The notes under the pieces: model-generated | The model's input: the letters and a program-made list of their open reading frames with translations, nothing else | Databases searched by the model: none | What the model was told of the DNA's origin: nothing | Program-made: the position numbers and the translations under genes | NCBI GenBank assembly: GCA_964640385.1 | Contig: CAZXFL010000002.1 | Span: 62,001 to 126,000 of the forward strand | Origin: JBBDIK01 sp964640385 | GTDB lineage: Bacteria; Actinomycetota; UBA4738; JBBDHU01 | Direction: 5' to 3' | Length of the DNA stretch: 64,000 nucleotides | Shown: positions 1 to 7,835 of the stretch, in pieces | Position numbering within the stretch: the first letter of the stretch is position 1 | Layout of the letters: the number at the start of each line of letters is the position of its first letter

Positions 1-1
1 G

Positions 2-382
2 CTGGAGCGCCGTCGTGAGGAGTGGCAGAAGCACTTGGGTTGGGTGTTCGAGGAAGCGGCTCGGTGGCACGCAACTCGTCTCGTCGCCTCTGGCGTCTTC
101 CCGCCGGATCTGGTGGTCGGGCGCTGGTGGGCGACGTCGGGCGAGCCGTGCGAGGTTGACGTACTCGGGCTCCGTGGATCCAGAACGGCGCTCGTCGGCG
201 AGGCGAAGTGGTCGGCCCGCCCCCTGGGATCGCCGGTTCTGCGGGGTCTCCAAGCGAAGATCGACAGGCTTCCGAAGCCGGGACCCGAAGTGACGTTGGC
301 GATGTGGGGTCGGAACGGGATCGATGGCCGACTTCGAGATCAGGGCGTGCTGGGATACTCACTCGAAGACGTGGTTTCGTAA
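2..382 (+). CDS. C-terminal part of a DUF234-type ATPase (partial at window edge)
   Basis: The frame is open from the left edge, so the N-terminal ATPase part lies outside the window. About 126 residues remain. The visible part matches the DUF234 region at the C-terminus of archaeal-type AAA ATPases (PF01637/PF03008 type): a Gly-Trp-Val-Phe-Glu-Glu stretch, then EVDVLG and, about ten residues on, GEAKW. The E-x-D ... E-x-K spacing is that of a PD-(D/E)XK nuclease-like core. Such proteins are common on mobile islands and their substrate is not established. The stop codon (TAA at 380-382) is provided by the anticodon loop of a truncated tRNA-Thr, so the end of the gene overlaps an apparent integration site. 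The family call is from motifs only; the role in the cell is unknown. Confidence 0.7.
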   Translation: MERRREEWQKHLGWVFEEAARWHATRLVASGVFPPDLVVGRWWATSGEPCEVDVLGLRGSRTALVGEAKWSARPLGSPVLRGLQAKIDRLPKPGPEVTLAMWGRNGIDGRLRDQGVLGYSLEDVVS

Positions 383-417
383 ACCGCAGGTCGTCGGTTC
401 GAGTCCGACCTCCAGCT
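371..417 (+). pseudogene. 3' half of tRNA-Thr(CGT), probable attachment-site remnant
   Basis: These 47 bases form a perfect 3' half tRNA: anticodon stem 371-375/383-387 around loop TTCGTAA (anticodon CGT), variable loop AGGTC, T stem 393-397/405-409 around TTCGAGT, a 3' acceptor strand at 410-416 and discriminator T417. It is about 85% identical over the same 47 positions to the complete tRNA-Thr(TGT) at 48530. No D arm or 5' acceptor precedes it; 371 is reached directly from the DUF234 coding sequence. A 3' tRNA fragment next to a foreign-looking gene is the usual scar left when an element integrates into a tRNA gene, and implies that the intact tRNA-Thr(CGT) lies to the left, outside the window. 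Confidence 0.75.
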
Positions 418-523
418 CAAGCCCGGTCAGATGCCTCATTGACCTGCGGCAGGAAGGACGAGGAGAATGGGCCCTCGATGGGTCGTGGAGAGTTGACCCT
501 GCGCCGGAAGGACCCCAGGCCTG

Positions 524-2647
524 ATGGAGACCGACGGAGCACGACTTGGCCGCCGTGCGAGTCGACCGGCGGGGATCCTCGCGGCGGCGCTCCTCGCGGT
601 GGTGCTCGTTCCGTCACAGGTGTCCGCCGCCACAGAGGATCGCGTGCCCCGCGCGAATGAAGGGCTGCGCTCGACTCAGATCTCCGTGGGCTACGACCAC
701 ACCTGCGCGCTCACGCCAGCGGGCGCCGCCGACTGCTGGGGGAACGATAGCAACGGCAAGGCGACCGACCAGGCGGGTCCGTACACACAGATCTCTGCGG
801 GCAACGACCACACCTGTGCGCTCACGCCCGCAGGCGCCGCCGACTGCTGGGGGAACAACGGCAGCGGCCAGGCGACGGACCAGGCCGGGCCGTACACGCA
901 GATCTCCGCGGGAGGCGACCACGCCTGCGCGCTTATGCCCAGCGGGGCTGCCGACTGCTGGGGGAACAACGGCAGCGGCGAGGCGACCGACCAGGCGGGC
1001 CCGTACACGCAGATCTCCGCAGGAGGCGACCACACCTGCGCACTTATGCCCAGCGGAGCTGCCGACTGCTGGGGGAACGACGTCGCGGGCGAGGGGACCG
1101 ACCAGGCGGGTCCGTACATACAGATCTCCGCAGGCAACTCACACAACTGCGCGCTCACCCCCACGGGGGCCGCTGACTGCTGGGGGAACAACGTCTTGGG
1201 TCAAGCGACCGATCAGGCGGGCCCGTACACCCAGGTCTCTGCCGGGAGCGCCCACACCTGTGCGCTTATGCTCAGCGGGGCTGCCGACTGCTGGGGGAAC
1301 AACGGCGAGGGCGAATCAACCGACCAGACGGGCCCCTTCACCCAGATCTCCGCGGGTGGTCGCCACACCTGCAGTCTTACTCCCGCGGGGGCCGCCGACT
1401 GCTGGGGGTGGAACGCATGGGGCCAGTCGACCGACAAGCTGGGGCCGTACGGAAGTCTGGCGATCTCTACCGGCAGCGAACACACTTGCGCGCTTACACA
1501 GGCGGGCGCTGCGGACTGCTGGGGGTCCAACAGCAACGGCCAGGCCGCTGATCAGGCTGGGCCCTACTCGCAGATCTCCGCGGGCTGGCGGCACACGTGC
1601 GCACTCACCCCCTCGGGAGCCGGTGACTGCTGGGGGTCGAACTCCGATGGCCAAGCGGTTAACCAGATCGGCCCGTATGCTCAGATCTCGGCGGGCGTTG
1701 TGCACACCTGCGCACTAACAGCGGTGGGGGCCGCGGACTGCTGGGGGAGCAACGCGAACGGCCAGGCGACCGACCAGCCCGGCCCCTTCGCCGCGATGTC
1801 CGCCGGCGAGTACCACAACTGCGCGCTTACCGCTGCGGGCACGGCTGACTGCTGGGGATTGGACACCTACGGGCAGGCGACGGACCAGGTGGGTCCATAC
1901 ACGCAGATATCGGGTGGCAGCTATCACACATGCGCCCTCACTCCGGCGGGCGCCGCCGACTGCTGGGGGTTCAACGGCAACGGCGCGGCAACCGACCAAG
2001 CGGGGCCCTACGCGCAGATATCCGCAGGCGAATCCCACACCTGCGCGCTCACGCCCGCAGGAGCCGCTGACTGTTGGGGGTTGAACGGCGACGGGCAAGC
2101 GACCGATCAGGCCGGCCCGTTCACCCAGATCTCCCCGGGCGGCTCCCATACCTGCGCGCTCACGCCGGCCGGCGCCGCCGACTGCTGGGGGTCCAACACC
2201 TCCAATCAGTCCGACACCGAGACACATCAGCCCGACGGACTCATCAAGTGTCCGGGCCAAGCCTTCACAGGCAACGGCATCTACAACGATACCGGGCAGG
2301 GCCAGAGCTGCACCGCGAAACGCAAAGCAAGGAGGTCGGAGTCCTTCCAGATGCGGTTCCAGAACGACGGTAGCGACACCGACACCTTCACGATCGAGGG
2401 CCCCGCGGCAGGAGGCAAGTTCACGGTGACGTACACGGCCGGAGCGACCAACGTGACGGCGGCCGTGACAGGCGGGACCTATCTGGTGGCCGTCGGGCCC
2501 GGTGGGCAGACGGCGCTCTCGGTCCGTATCAAGCCGAAGCCATCTGCGAAGAGGGGCAACGTTCAACAAGCGCTCGTGGATGCGACCTCGGCCCACGACC
2601 CAGGGGAGTCGGACGCGGTGAAGGCCACGGTCAAGGTCATCAACTAA
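524..2647 (+). CDS. Exported RCC1-like repeat protein with 14 Cys-paired repeats
   Basis: A 707-residue protein. Residues 1-35 form a Sec signal peptide (basic start, hydrophobic AGILAAALLAVVLV, Ala-x-Ala cleavage region). Residues 51-569 are fourteen tandem repeats of 37 residues (one of 39) with the consensus QISAG-x2-HTCALTP-x-GAADCWG, resembling RCC1/BNR propeller repeats of bacterial surface proteins. Each repeat carries two cysteines, one in HTCAL and one in DCWG, so intra-repeat disulfides are likely outside the cell. Fourteen could give two seven-bladed propellers; this is inference. The last 130 residues are a separate beta-rich domain containing FTVTYTAGATNVTAAV. The ATG at 524 has a GGAAGGA ribosome site. 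No sortase motif or membrane anchor is visible. The ligand is unknown. Confidence 0.8.
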   Translation: METDGARLGRRASRPAGILAAALLAVVLVPSQVSAATEDRVPRANEGLRSTQISVGYDHTCALTPAGAADCWGNDSNGKATDQAGPYTQISAGNDHTCALTPAGAADCWGNNGSGQATDQAGPYTQISAGGDHACALMPSGAADCWGNNGSGEATDQAGPYTQISAGGDHTCALMPSGAADCWGNDVAGEGTDQAGPYIQISAGNSHNCALTPTGAADCWGNNVLGQATDQAGPYTQVSAGSAHTCALMLSGAADCWGNNGEGESTDQTGPFTQISAGGRHTCSLTPAGAADCWGWNAWGQSTDKLGPYGSLAISTGSEHTCALTQAGAADCWGSNSNGQAADQAGPYSQISAGWRHTCALTPSGAGDCWGSNSDGQAVNQIGPYAQISAGVVHTCALTAVGAADCWGSNANGQATDQPGPFAAMSAGEYHNCALTAAGTADCWGLDTYGQATDQVGPYTQISGGSYHTCALTPAGAADCWGFNGNGAATDQAGPYAQISAGESHTCALTPAGAADCWGLNGDGQATDQAGPFTQISPGGSHTCALTPAGAADCWGSNTSNQSDTETHQPDGLIKCPGQAFTGNGIYNDTGQGQSCTAKRKARRSESFQMRFQNDGSDTDTFTIEGPAAGGKFTVTYTAGATNVTAAVTGGTYLVAVGPGGQTALSVRIKPKPSAKRGNVQQALVDATSAHDPGESDAVKATVKVIN
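674..2230 (+). repeat. 14 tandem 111-bp repeats inside the RCC1-like gene
   Basis: Each unit encodes 37 residues. Unit 8 is six bases longer and unit 1 three bases shorter. Neighbouring units differ mainly at third codon positions and in the residues after the Cys-Trp-Gly, so the array is old or under selection rather than newly amplified. Confidence 0.85.
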
Positions 2648-2745
2648 CTGATCCTTGCAGCCGACGTTGCGTCGGGCCTACGCCAACCTTGCGCGCTTGG
2701 CGGGTGGAGAATAGGCTCTTCGTACCTTTACATGGGAGGCGGACT

Positions 2746-3057
2746 ATGGGCGAAGGCACCAAGGACCGTGCCGAAGGCAAGGTCGACGAAGCGAAGGGCA
2801 AGGTGAAGGAAACGGTCGGCGAGGTTGTCGATGATCGTTCCCTGGAGGACGAGGGGCGTGTCGATCAGGCCAAGGGAAAGCTGAAGGAGGCCAAGGCCAC
2901 GTTAAGGATGCGGCGGAGCACGTCAAAGACGCAGCCAAGAAGGCGATCGACAGCGCGAAGGACGCGCTTGAATGAAGCACGACGGCCGGCCGAGGTCCGG
3001 ATGAGTCGCGTCGTTCTATCGATGCGCGATCGGCGGATGAACAGGGGGGCAGCATGA
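2746..3057 (+). CDS. CsbD-like stress protein, apparently frameshifted
   Basis: Residues 1-51 are a clear CsbD-type sequence: MGEGTKDRAEGKVDEAKGKV, then GEVVDDRSLEDEGRVDQAKG. The ATG at 2746 follows a GGGAGG site. From about 2895 the annotated frame turns into an Arg-rich unrelated tail, while the -1 frame continues with a charged helical sequence (GHVKDAAEHVKDAAKKAIDS) ending at a TGA at 2973-2975. A single missing base in the run AAGGCC (2893-2898) restores one 77-residue protein. This is either a sequencing/assembly error or a real frameshift. CsbD proteins accumulate under general stress in many bacteria; their mechanism is not known. The shifted reading ends in an ATGA overlap with the next gene. 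Confidence 0.7.
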   Translation: MGEGTKDRAEGKVDEAKGKVKETVGEVVDDRSLEDEGRVDQAKGKLKEAKATLRMRRSTSKTQPRRRSTARRTRLNEARRPAEVRMSRVVLSMRDRRMNRGAA

Positions 3058-3227
3058 TCGGACTTCTGGCAGTTTCCGGCGGGGCCGCAACCCTGTTGTG
3101 GGTCCTTGCAGTGGTTCTGGTGATCGCGGGCGTCGTGGCCCTCTTCCGCGGCCAGGTCCTAGCCGGGATCGCACTGATCATCGTGGGCTTGCTCGTCGGT
3201 CCCGGGGGCGTGACCCTCTTCAAGTGA
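3054..3227 (+). CDS. Small GPGG-motif membrane protein (57 aa)
   Basis: A 57-residue, almost entirely hydrophobic protein. Two membrane segments are visible: residues 3-28 (Leu/Val/Ala-rich) and 33-48, the second ending in GPGGVTLFK. It matches the small actinobacterial membrane proteins named for a GPGG motif near the C-terminus. The ATG at 3054 has a GGGGGG-type ribosome site and overlaps the stop of the preceding (shifted) CsbD frame by four bases, so the two may be co-transcribed. The function is unknown. Confidence 0.6.
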   Translation: MIGLLAVSGGAATLLWVLAVVLVIAGVVALFRGQVLAGIALIIVGLLVGPGGVTLFK

Positions 3228-3251
3228 CCCGGCGGGATCGTACCGCTCGAA

Positions 3252-4559
3252 TCAGCAGGAAACGAAGTGGTTGTTCCCCGAGCCGCCCATGCACGTGTCG
3301 TCGCCTCCGCCGCCGTTGAGGTAGTCGCCCCCTGCGTTGCCGATGAGGGTGTCCTTCTCCTCGTCGCCGAAGATCCGGTCTCCCTTCGATCCGCCGATGA
3401 GCAGGTCCCGCCCATCGCTCCCGCGGAGGACGACCCGGCCGTTGAACGCCGATGCATCGATCTCGTCGTCGAACTGGGCTCCCCGGAGACGCGCGCGCTC
3501 GATCTGACTCAGCGTAGCGATGTCGGCGGGGCCGGTCTGGAGCTGCGTATCACTGAGGGTCCCGGTGCCGTTGATACTGCCCTTCACGACGTCCGAGCCG
3601 CCGTTGCCGTCATAGCTGGGCGTGTCGCCGAGGCTGCGGAAAGTGTCGGGGCCGCTGCCGCCGAGCAGCATGGTCGTGGGACCGAACGCGAGCAGGTTCG
3701 TTCGCTGCGTACGTGCGGTCGCGTCGCCCAGAACGGATACCGCGACCTGAACGTTCTCGACGCTGGTGAGCGTGTCGGTTTCGGTCCCGTTCTCGACGAT
3801 GGTCGTATCGGTCGCGACGACGTTCGCCACGAACTGCGACGACGTTCGGTCCGTCCCGGGCCCGCCGTCGAGCGTGTCGTTCCCGGTCCCCGGCTCGAAC
3901 TGGTCGTTGCCGCCGCCGCCGCTTACGATGTCGTCTCCGGAGCCGGTATTGAGGATGTTCAGGCCGGCGCCTCCCATCACGGTGTCGCCGCCTCCCTTGG
4001 CAGCCATGTTGAAGAAGCCGGAGAAGCCGCTCCCGTCGAGGGTGTCGGGTCCGCTCGTCCCCTGCATGTTCGCGTAGTCGAATCCGCTGAGGGTGCTCAG
4101 CTCGCCTATCAGGTTCAGCGAGGTGTCGGTCAGGATCGTCGAGGTCGAATCCGGCACGTTCAGGAGATCGTTCCCCCCGTTGCCCGCGAGGGTGCCGCCG
4201 ATGTAGCCGATCCCCAGGATGTCGTCACCGGGCCCCATCATGACGTCGACGCCGGTCAATGCGGAGAAATCCGTCGTCGTGACCGAGGTCATGAGCACCA
4301 GGTCGCCGCCCGCGCCCATGTTCACCGTGATCGTGGTGATGGAGCTGCATGGCGTCGGTCCCGGGAACGGCGCCAGGCCGTTGATCAGCAGGTTGCCGCC
4401 GGAGCACGTGACGGTTGCACTGTCGTTGCCACCATCACCGGTGATGGTTAGGTCGCCACCACTCAGTCCGAAGGTCACGGCCGCGGACGCCGCCGAAGGG
4501 ATCAGGGCGAGCGAGCTGACGATGAGTGCGATGGTGCCGACGCGGGCTACGGGCTTCAT
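3252..4559 (-). CDS. Exported protein with RTX-like calcium-binding repeats
   Basis: 435 residues with a signal peptide (MKPVARVGTIALIVSSLALI, cleavage near SAASA). The body carries many glycine/aspartate nonapeptide-like motifs, for example GGGGNDQFEPGTGNDTLDGG, GGSGPDTF and GGGGDDTCMGGSGNNHF, typical of hemolysin-type calcium-binding repeats that fold into a parallel beta-roll when calcium is bound outside the cell. The repeats occur in three patches separated by irregular beta-rich stretches. There is no protease or lipase motif, so it looks like a stand-alone surface or secreted protein. The nearest upstream sequence (4560-4644) shows no strong promoter. It is convergent with the small GPGG gene. 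Confidence 0.75.
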   Translation of the reverse strand: MKPVARVGTIALIVSSLALIPSAASAAVTFGLSGGDLTITGDGGNDSATVTCSGGNLLINGLAPFPGPTPCSSITTITVNMGAGGDLVLMTSVTTTDFSALTGVDVMMGPGDDILGIGYIGGTLAGNGGNDLLNVPDSTSTILTDTSLNLIGELSTLSGFDYANMQGTSGPDTLDGSGFSGFFNMAAKGGGDTVMGGAGLNILNTGSGDDIVSGGGGNDQFEPGTGNDTLDGGPGTDRTSSQFVANVVATDTTIVENGTETDTLTSVENVQVAVSVLGDATARTQRTNLLAFGPTTMLLGGSGPDTFRSLGDTPSYDGNGGSDVVKGSINGTGTLSDTQLQTGPADIATLSQIERARLRGAQFDDEIDASAFNGRVVLRGSDGRDLLIGGSKGDRIFGDEEKDTLIGNAGGDYLNGGGGDDTCMGGSGNNHFVSC

Positions 4560-4644
4560 CGTTGCGATACCTCCTGCTCAAGGGTGGGCCCACGCTAGCG
4601 GATAGCGGGCGGTCCTGCACAGCTCGACAGGGGTCGATCTCAGC

Positions 4645-4788
4645 AGATCTGGGCTCAGGGGAAGGTGGACACGTTGGATCCCAGACGGCACGGAGATGGA
4701 GCTGGCCCCCGGAGATTTCGCGGTCATCGAACCCGGGCACGATGCATGGGTCGTCGGAGCGAACAGCCTCTGGCCGGCGTTCGTCTGA
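4645..4788 (+). pseudogene. C-terminal remnant of a cupin-domain protein
   Basis: The +1 frame here reads DGTEMELAPGDFAVIEPGHD followed by AWVVG and a stop at 4786-4788. PGD ... I-PPGHDAWVVG is the second half of the conserved beta-barrel of a common actinobacterial cupin family. The sequence upstream of 4684 degrades quickly, no start codon or N-terminal half is present, and the end differs from the usual VVIDF. This is a decayed gene fragment, and suggests the region between the two minus-strand genes lost a gene. Confidence 0.55.
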
Positions 4789-4800
4789 CGTGCCGATCGG

Positions 4801-5328
4801 CTATCGGCGGACCTTGATCTCCGCGATCACGGCGTCCGGCGGTGAGAGGCCGCCCTTGCACACGACGGCCAGGGTCACGGATCGAACGTCCCCGTAGGGG
4901 CCCGTGGTGTAGGGACGCATCCAGATCACGAACCGATGCGTCACGCCGGCCGCGACGGCTGCGCTCTCATAGACCCCGGCTTGCGCGTTCGCCGTGGCGT
5001 CGGTCGAACCGTCCGAGATCATCACGGCGGTGCTCGGCGCATCGATGGCTGCATCCAAGACGAACGGAGCGGCGTCCGTTCCCACGTTGGTTGCATCCAC
5101 GAGGAAGAGCCTGAGCTTTGCGCGACGGGCCCTGACGCGAACCCGCTGGCTCATGCCGGTCGGGTCGAACACGCCGGCGCCGATCTGCGTACCGCCCAAC
5201 GGCGCGATCACGGCATCCACCGTGCAGTTCGGCGGCACGACCGCGGATGCCGGAGCGACATCCAGTCCCGCGAACGCGATCGAGATCGCGAGGAGTGAGG
5301 AGCTCCGTCGTGCTGTCGACGCTCGCAT
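4801..5328 (-). CDS. Exported protein of unknown function
   Basis: 175 residues. The N-terminus is a signal peptide (basic MRASTARRSSS, then hydrophobic LLAISIAFAG, cleavage near PASA). The mature part is beta-rich, with two cysteines (one in NCTVDAV, one in VVCKGG) that probably pair after export. I recognise no family. It lies between the cupin remnant and a minus-strand TolB-like gene, in a run of exported proteins. Nothing convincing is visible in the 237 bases upstream (5329-5565). Confidence 0.6.
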   Translation of the reverse strand: MRASTARRSSSLLAISIAFAGLDVAPASAVVPPNCTVDAVIAPLGGTQIGAGVFDPTGMSQRVRVRARRAKLRLFLVDATNVGTDAAPFVLDAAIDAPSTAVMISDGSTDATANAQAGVYESAAVAAGVTHRFVIWMRPYTTGPYGDVRSVTLAVVCKGGLSPPDAVIAEIKVRR

Positions 5329-5565
5329 GCCCCGAGGTTACGCCATGTTCCCGCGGAGGCCTATGGCACTCAGGGTCGCCGTCGGGAGCAGGAGCTGCGC
5401 CGGGATCGACCTGGAGGGGGCCAGGTCTGCCGGTCCGAGGTGGTCAGGCCTCCTCCGACCAATCATGATCAGGGAGGTCTGGAGCATGTCGAGGCCGACG
5501 GACTTGCCCAGCGAAGCGGCGTCGGTCACCATCCGTTACCTCGCTCCGATCCCGAACGTCTGTCC

Positions 5566-6465
5566 CTAGAGGGGTTGCCAGGTGGGGCTTCCGTGGTTGT
5601 ACGGGAAGTCGTCGAAGGTGAGCTGCTGCTTGTCGGTTCCATCGAGGCGGATCGTGTACAGGTCGAAGTTGCCGGGTTCGGACCCAACGTAGGCGATCCG
5701 GGCGCCATTCGGCGAGTAAGCCGGTGTGTACTGAGTGTAGGAGTCGTTCGTGATGCGGTCGGTGTGGGTCCCGTCGGCCCCGATCGTGAAGATGTCGTAG
5801 GAAACCCCGCGGTCCGAGTCGAACACGATCCGCGCGCTATCGGGTGACCAGTCGGGCTCCCAGTCGGTCGCGGCGTTAGTGGTCACCTGCCGCCGCCCCG
5901 TTCCGTCGGGCTTGATCGTGTAGATGTTCCAGTCGCCGTCTCGGTCCGTCACGTACGCGATCCGGTCGCCGTCCGCCGCCCACGAGGGGTCGAGGTCGTC
6001 GACGCCGTTGTCGGTGATCGGCCGGAGGCCGGTGCCGTCGGGCTTGATCGAGTACAGCTCCCAATCCGATCCGTCGTAGCGGCTGAATGCGATCCGCGCG
6101 CCGCTCGGCGAGAACGCGGGGCTCCGTTCGCTGACCGAGTTCGTCGTGACCGGCGTTTGCCCCGTTCCGTCGCTGTTCATCGTGTACAACTCGTCGTCGG
6201 ACCCGTCGTAGTGCGCGAACGCGATGGTGCGCCCGTCCGCGGAATAGGCGGGTCCGGTGTCGGTCCCGGGGAGGTTCGACAGGTTCGTCATGTTGGTGCC
6301 GTCAGCCCGGATCCGGTCGACCTCGAAGTCTCCGGTCGAGGGGCTGCTCCAGGCGATCCTTCCGTTCCTGCCGGGGAACGCCGCGTGGGCCGAGTGGGCG
6401 CCGAAGAGGATGAGGACGATCGCGAGCGCGAGAGCAGGCACGAGGACACGACGCATGGGAATCAT
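5566..6465 (-). CDS. Exported TolB-like (PD40/WD40-type) beta-propeller protein
   Basis: 299 residues. The signal peptide spans residues 1-29 (VLVPALALAIVLILFG, then AHA). Six PD40 repeats follow, each with the pattern PDGTG-x-T ... P-x-(W/F)SPDG-x-RIAF, as in TolB and related six-bladed propellers. No peptidase domain is attached. TolB belongs to an outer-membrane system that actinobacteria lack, so this is a free exported propeller, probably a carbohydrate- or protein-binding module. A second ATG (6456, MRRVL) is an equally good start. A TATACT box ends four bases before the first ATG, close for a leaderless promoter. Confidence 0.75.
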   Translation of the reverse strand: MIPMRRVLVPALALAIVLILFGAHSAHAAFPGRNGRIAWSSPSTGDFEVDRIRADGTNMTNLSNLPGTDTGPAYSADGRTIAFAHYDGSDDELYTMNSDGTGQTPVTTNSVSERSPAFSPSGARIAFSRYDGSDWELYSIKPDGTGLRPITDNGVDDLDPSWAADGDRIAYVTDRDGDWNIYTIKPDGTGRRQVTTNAATDWEPDWSPDSARIVFDSDRGVSYDIFTIGADGTHTDRITNDSYTQYTPAYSPNGARIAYVGSEPGNFDLYTIRLDGTDKQQLTFDDFPYNHGSPTWQPL

Positions 6466-6599
6466 CGCAAGTATAGGTCGACCTGTTTTCCCCGTCGATG
6501 GGCCTCGCTTGGTGACCCTGAGACCTCGGGCTCGCGGAGTCCCTTGCGGCCTTCACGGATGCGGATTAGCCTCCTTGTGACGCCAGGAGGCAGGATCAG

Positions 6600-7466
6600 A
6601 TGAGGTGGAAGGTTCGGAAGGGACGGGCGCGGCTGGCCGTCGTTGGAGCCGTCGCGATCGCGATCGGATTGGCATCCCAGCAGGCGATCGTGGCGGGGAT
6701 GACCGCCATCGGCGGCGTGACGCTCGCGGGGGGCGGCGGGTCGCTGTGGGACCCCGAGGTCGGTTTCATCTCTTGTGGAGTGGGTCCGGGGTATGTGCCC
6801 GTGGCCGACGGAAGCATGGACAACAGCGACGCGTTCGACGGCGGCCTGAACCTCTCGGTCAACGGGACGTTCTTCAACGTCCCGGACGCGAGCGGGAACC
6901 TGAACGGGCAACAGCTCACGGTTGGACCGCGGTCCCTCGACGGACTCCGCGTGTCCAGGATCGATCGGGCGCTCGGGACCAGCCCTACGCTGCGGGACCT
7001 GGTCAAGTTCCGGAATCCGACCAGTGGCGGGATCGCCGCCACTATCGTCCTCGATACGAACCTCGGGGCGAATTCAGCGACCGTGGTGAGATCGAGCAGT
7101 GGTGACACGACCTTCACCAAAGCCGATCGGTGGGTGCTCACCGACGACGAGGCGACGGATCCGACGGTGACGCACGTCTACTACGGGAAGCAGGCCATGG
7201 AGAAGATCGTCGGCGTCCAGGAGGCGCCCGGAGGGGTTCCCGGAAACGACTGCATCAGGGTGAAGTTCAAGATCACGGTGCCGGCCGGGGGTACGCGATA
7301 CCTTCTCTTCTTCCTCCAGATGCATGACTCGACGGACCAGGGCGCCGGGTACGTGGCTTCGAAGAACGACGCGCAGAAGTTCAACGATCCCCGACTGAAC
7401 GAGAACCTGCTTGTAGGCATCTCCGGTCACACGAAGGCGAAGGTCATGAACTGGGACCTGTCGTGA
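6600..7466 (+). CDS. Exported protein of unknown function
   Basis: 288 residues. The N-terminal 35 residues look like a signal peptide (basic MRWKVRKGRARL, then hydrophobic AVVGAVAIAIGLAS). The mature protein is beta-rich with two cysteines (ISCGVG and NDCIRVK) and no domain that I recognise; long FFLQMHDSTDQG and YYGKQAMEKI stretches may help a profile search. The ATG at 6600 is preceded by a strong AGGAGG site (6585-6590). It diverges from the TolB-like gene. Confidence 0.6.
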   Translation: MRWKVRKGRARLAVVGAVAIAIGLASQQAIVAGMTAIGGVTLAGGGGSLWDPEVGFISCGVGPGYVPVADGSMDNSDAFDGGLNLSVNGTFFNVPDASGNLNGQQLTVGPRSLDGLRVSRIDRALGTSPTLRDLVKFRNPTSGGIAATIVLDTNLGANSATVVRSSSGDTTFTKADRWVLTDDEATDPTVTHVYYGKQAMEKIVGVQEAPGGVPGNDCIRVKFKITVPAGGTRYLLFFLQMHDSTDQGAGYVASKNDAQKFNDPRLNENLLVGISGHTKAKVMNWDLS

Positions 7467-7835
7467 GCCGGCGGTCCGGCCGCCAGTTCTGTTTCCCGTA
7501 GGCACGGCCAACCCTATCCACCGGACTACCCGGACACAGGGATGGCGGCTCTTCGATCGTCCGGGTAGTCTCGCACGCCAGGCGGGCCTGTCCACACCGC
7601 GCGGTGGCGATCAGCGACTTCGTGATCAAGTGCACCCTTTGCGGTACGTGGCTTGTCGAGAACCCGCCCGTTCCTTGCTCCTGAGGAGCGAGCTCGGGCC
7701 ACGGAGCCTGAGCCTGAGGTCCAAACTGTCCCTCAGGGCGCGACCACGATCCCGGGGGGAGGGGACACGCTCCCTCCGATCATGATCATCCCCGAGGCTG
7801 AGCAGACCGCGTAGTTCAGTTTTGCCTTCTCGTTC
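7467..7835 (+). other. 369-base gap without a supported gene
   Basis: No convincing gene. One short plus-strand frame (GTG 7604 to stop 7682) encodes 26 residues with CTLCGTW, a possible zinc-knuckle scrap, but has no ribosome site. On the minus strand, the -1 frame just downstream of the next gene reads MIMIGGSVSPPPGIVVAP, which might be a tail lost by frameshift. Neither is strong enough to call. Confidence 0.4.

Noticed and set aside
1..7. GCTGGAG at the very start of the window could pair with CTCCAGC at 410-416 as a split tRNA acceptor stem
   Set aside because: The bases after it encode DUF234 protein in frame and show no D arm; a 7-base match is not enough for a split tRNA.
3267..4451. 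394-residue plus-strand frame opposite the RTX-like gene
   Set aside because: Low-complexity Val/Ala/Arg shadow of the GGxGxD repeats; the minus-strand frame has a signal peptide and motifs.
6466..6475. Leaderless promoter for the TolB-like gene (TATACT)
   Set aside because: The gap to the first ATG is only four bases and to the second thirteen; neither fits the 6-9 base pattern of the other cases.
7604..7684. 26-residue frame with CTLCGTW
   Set aside because: One Cys pair only, no ribosome site, and no neighbouring support.
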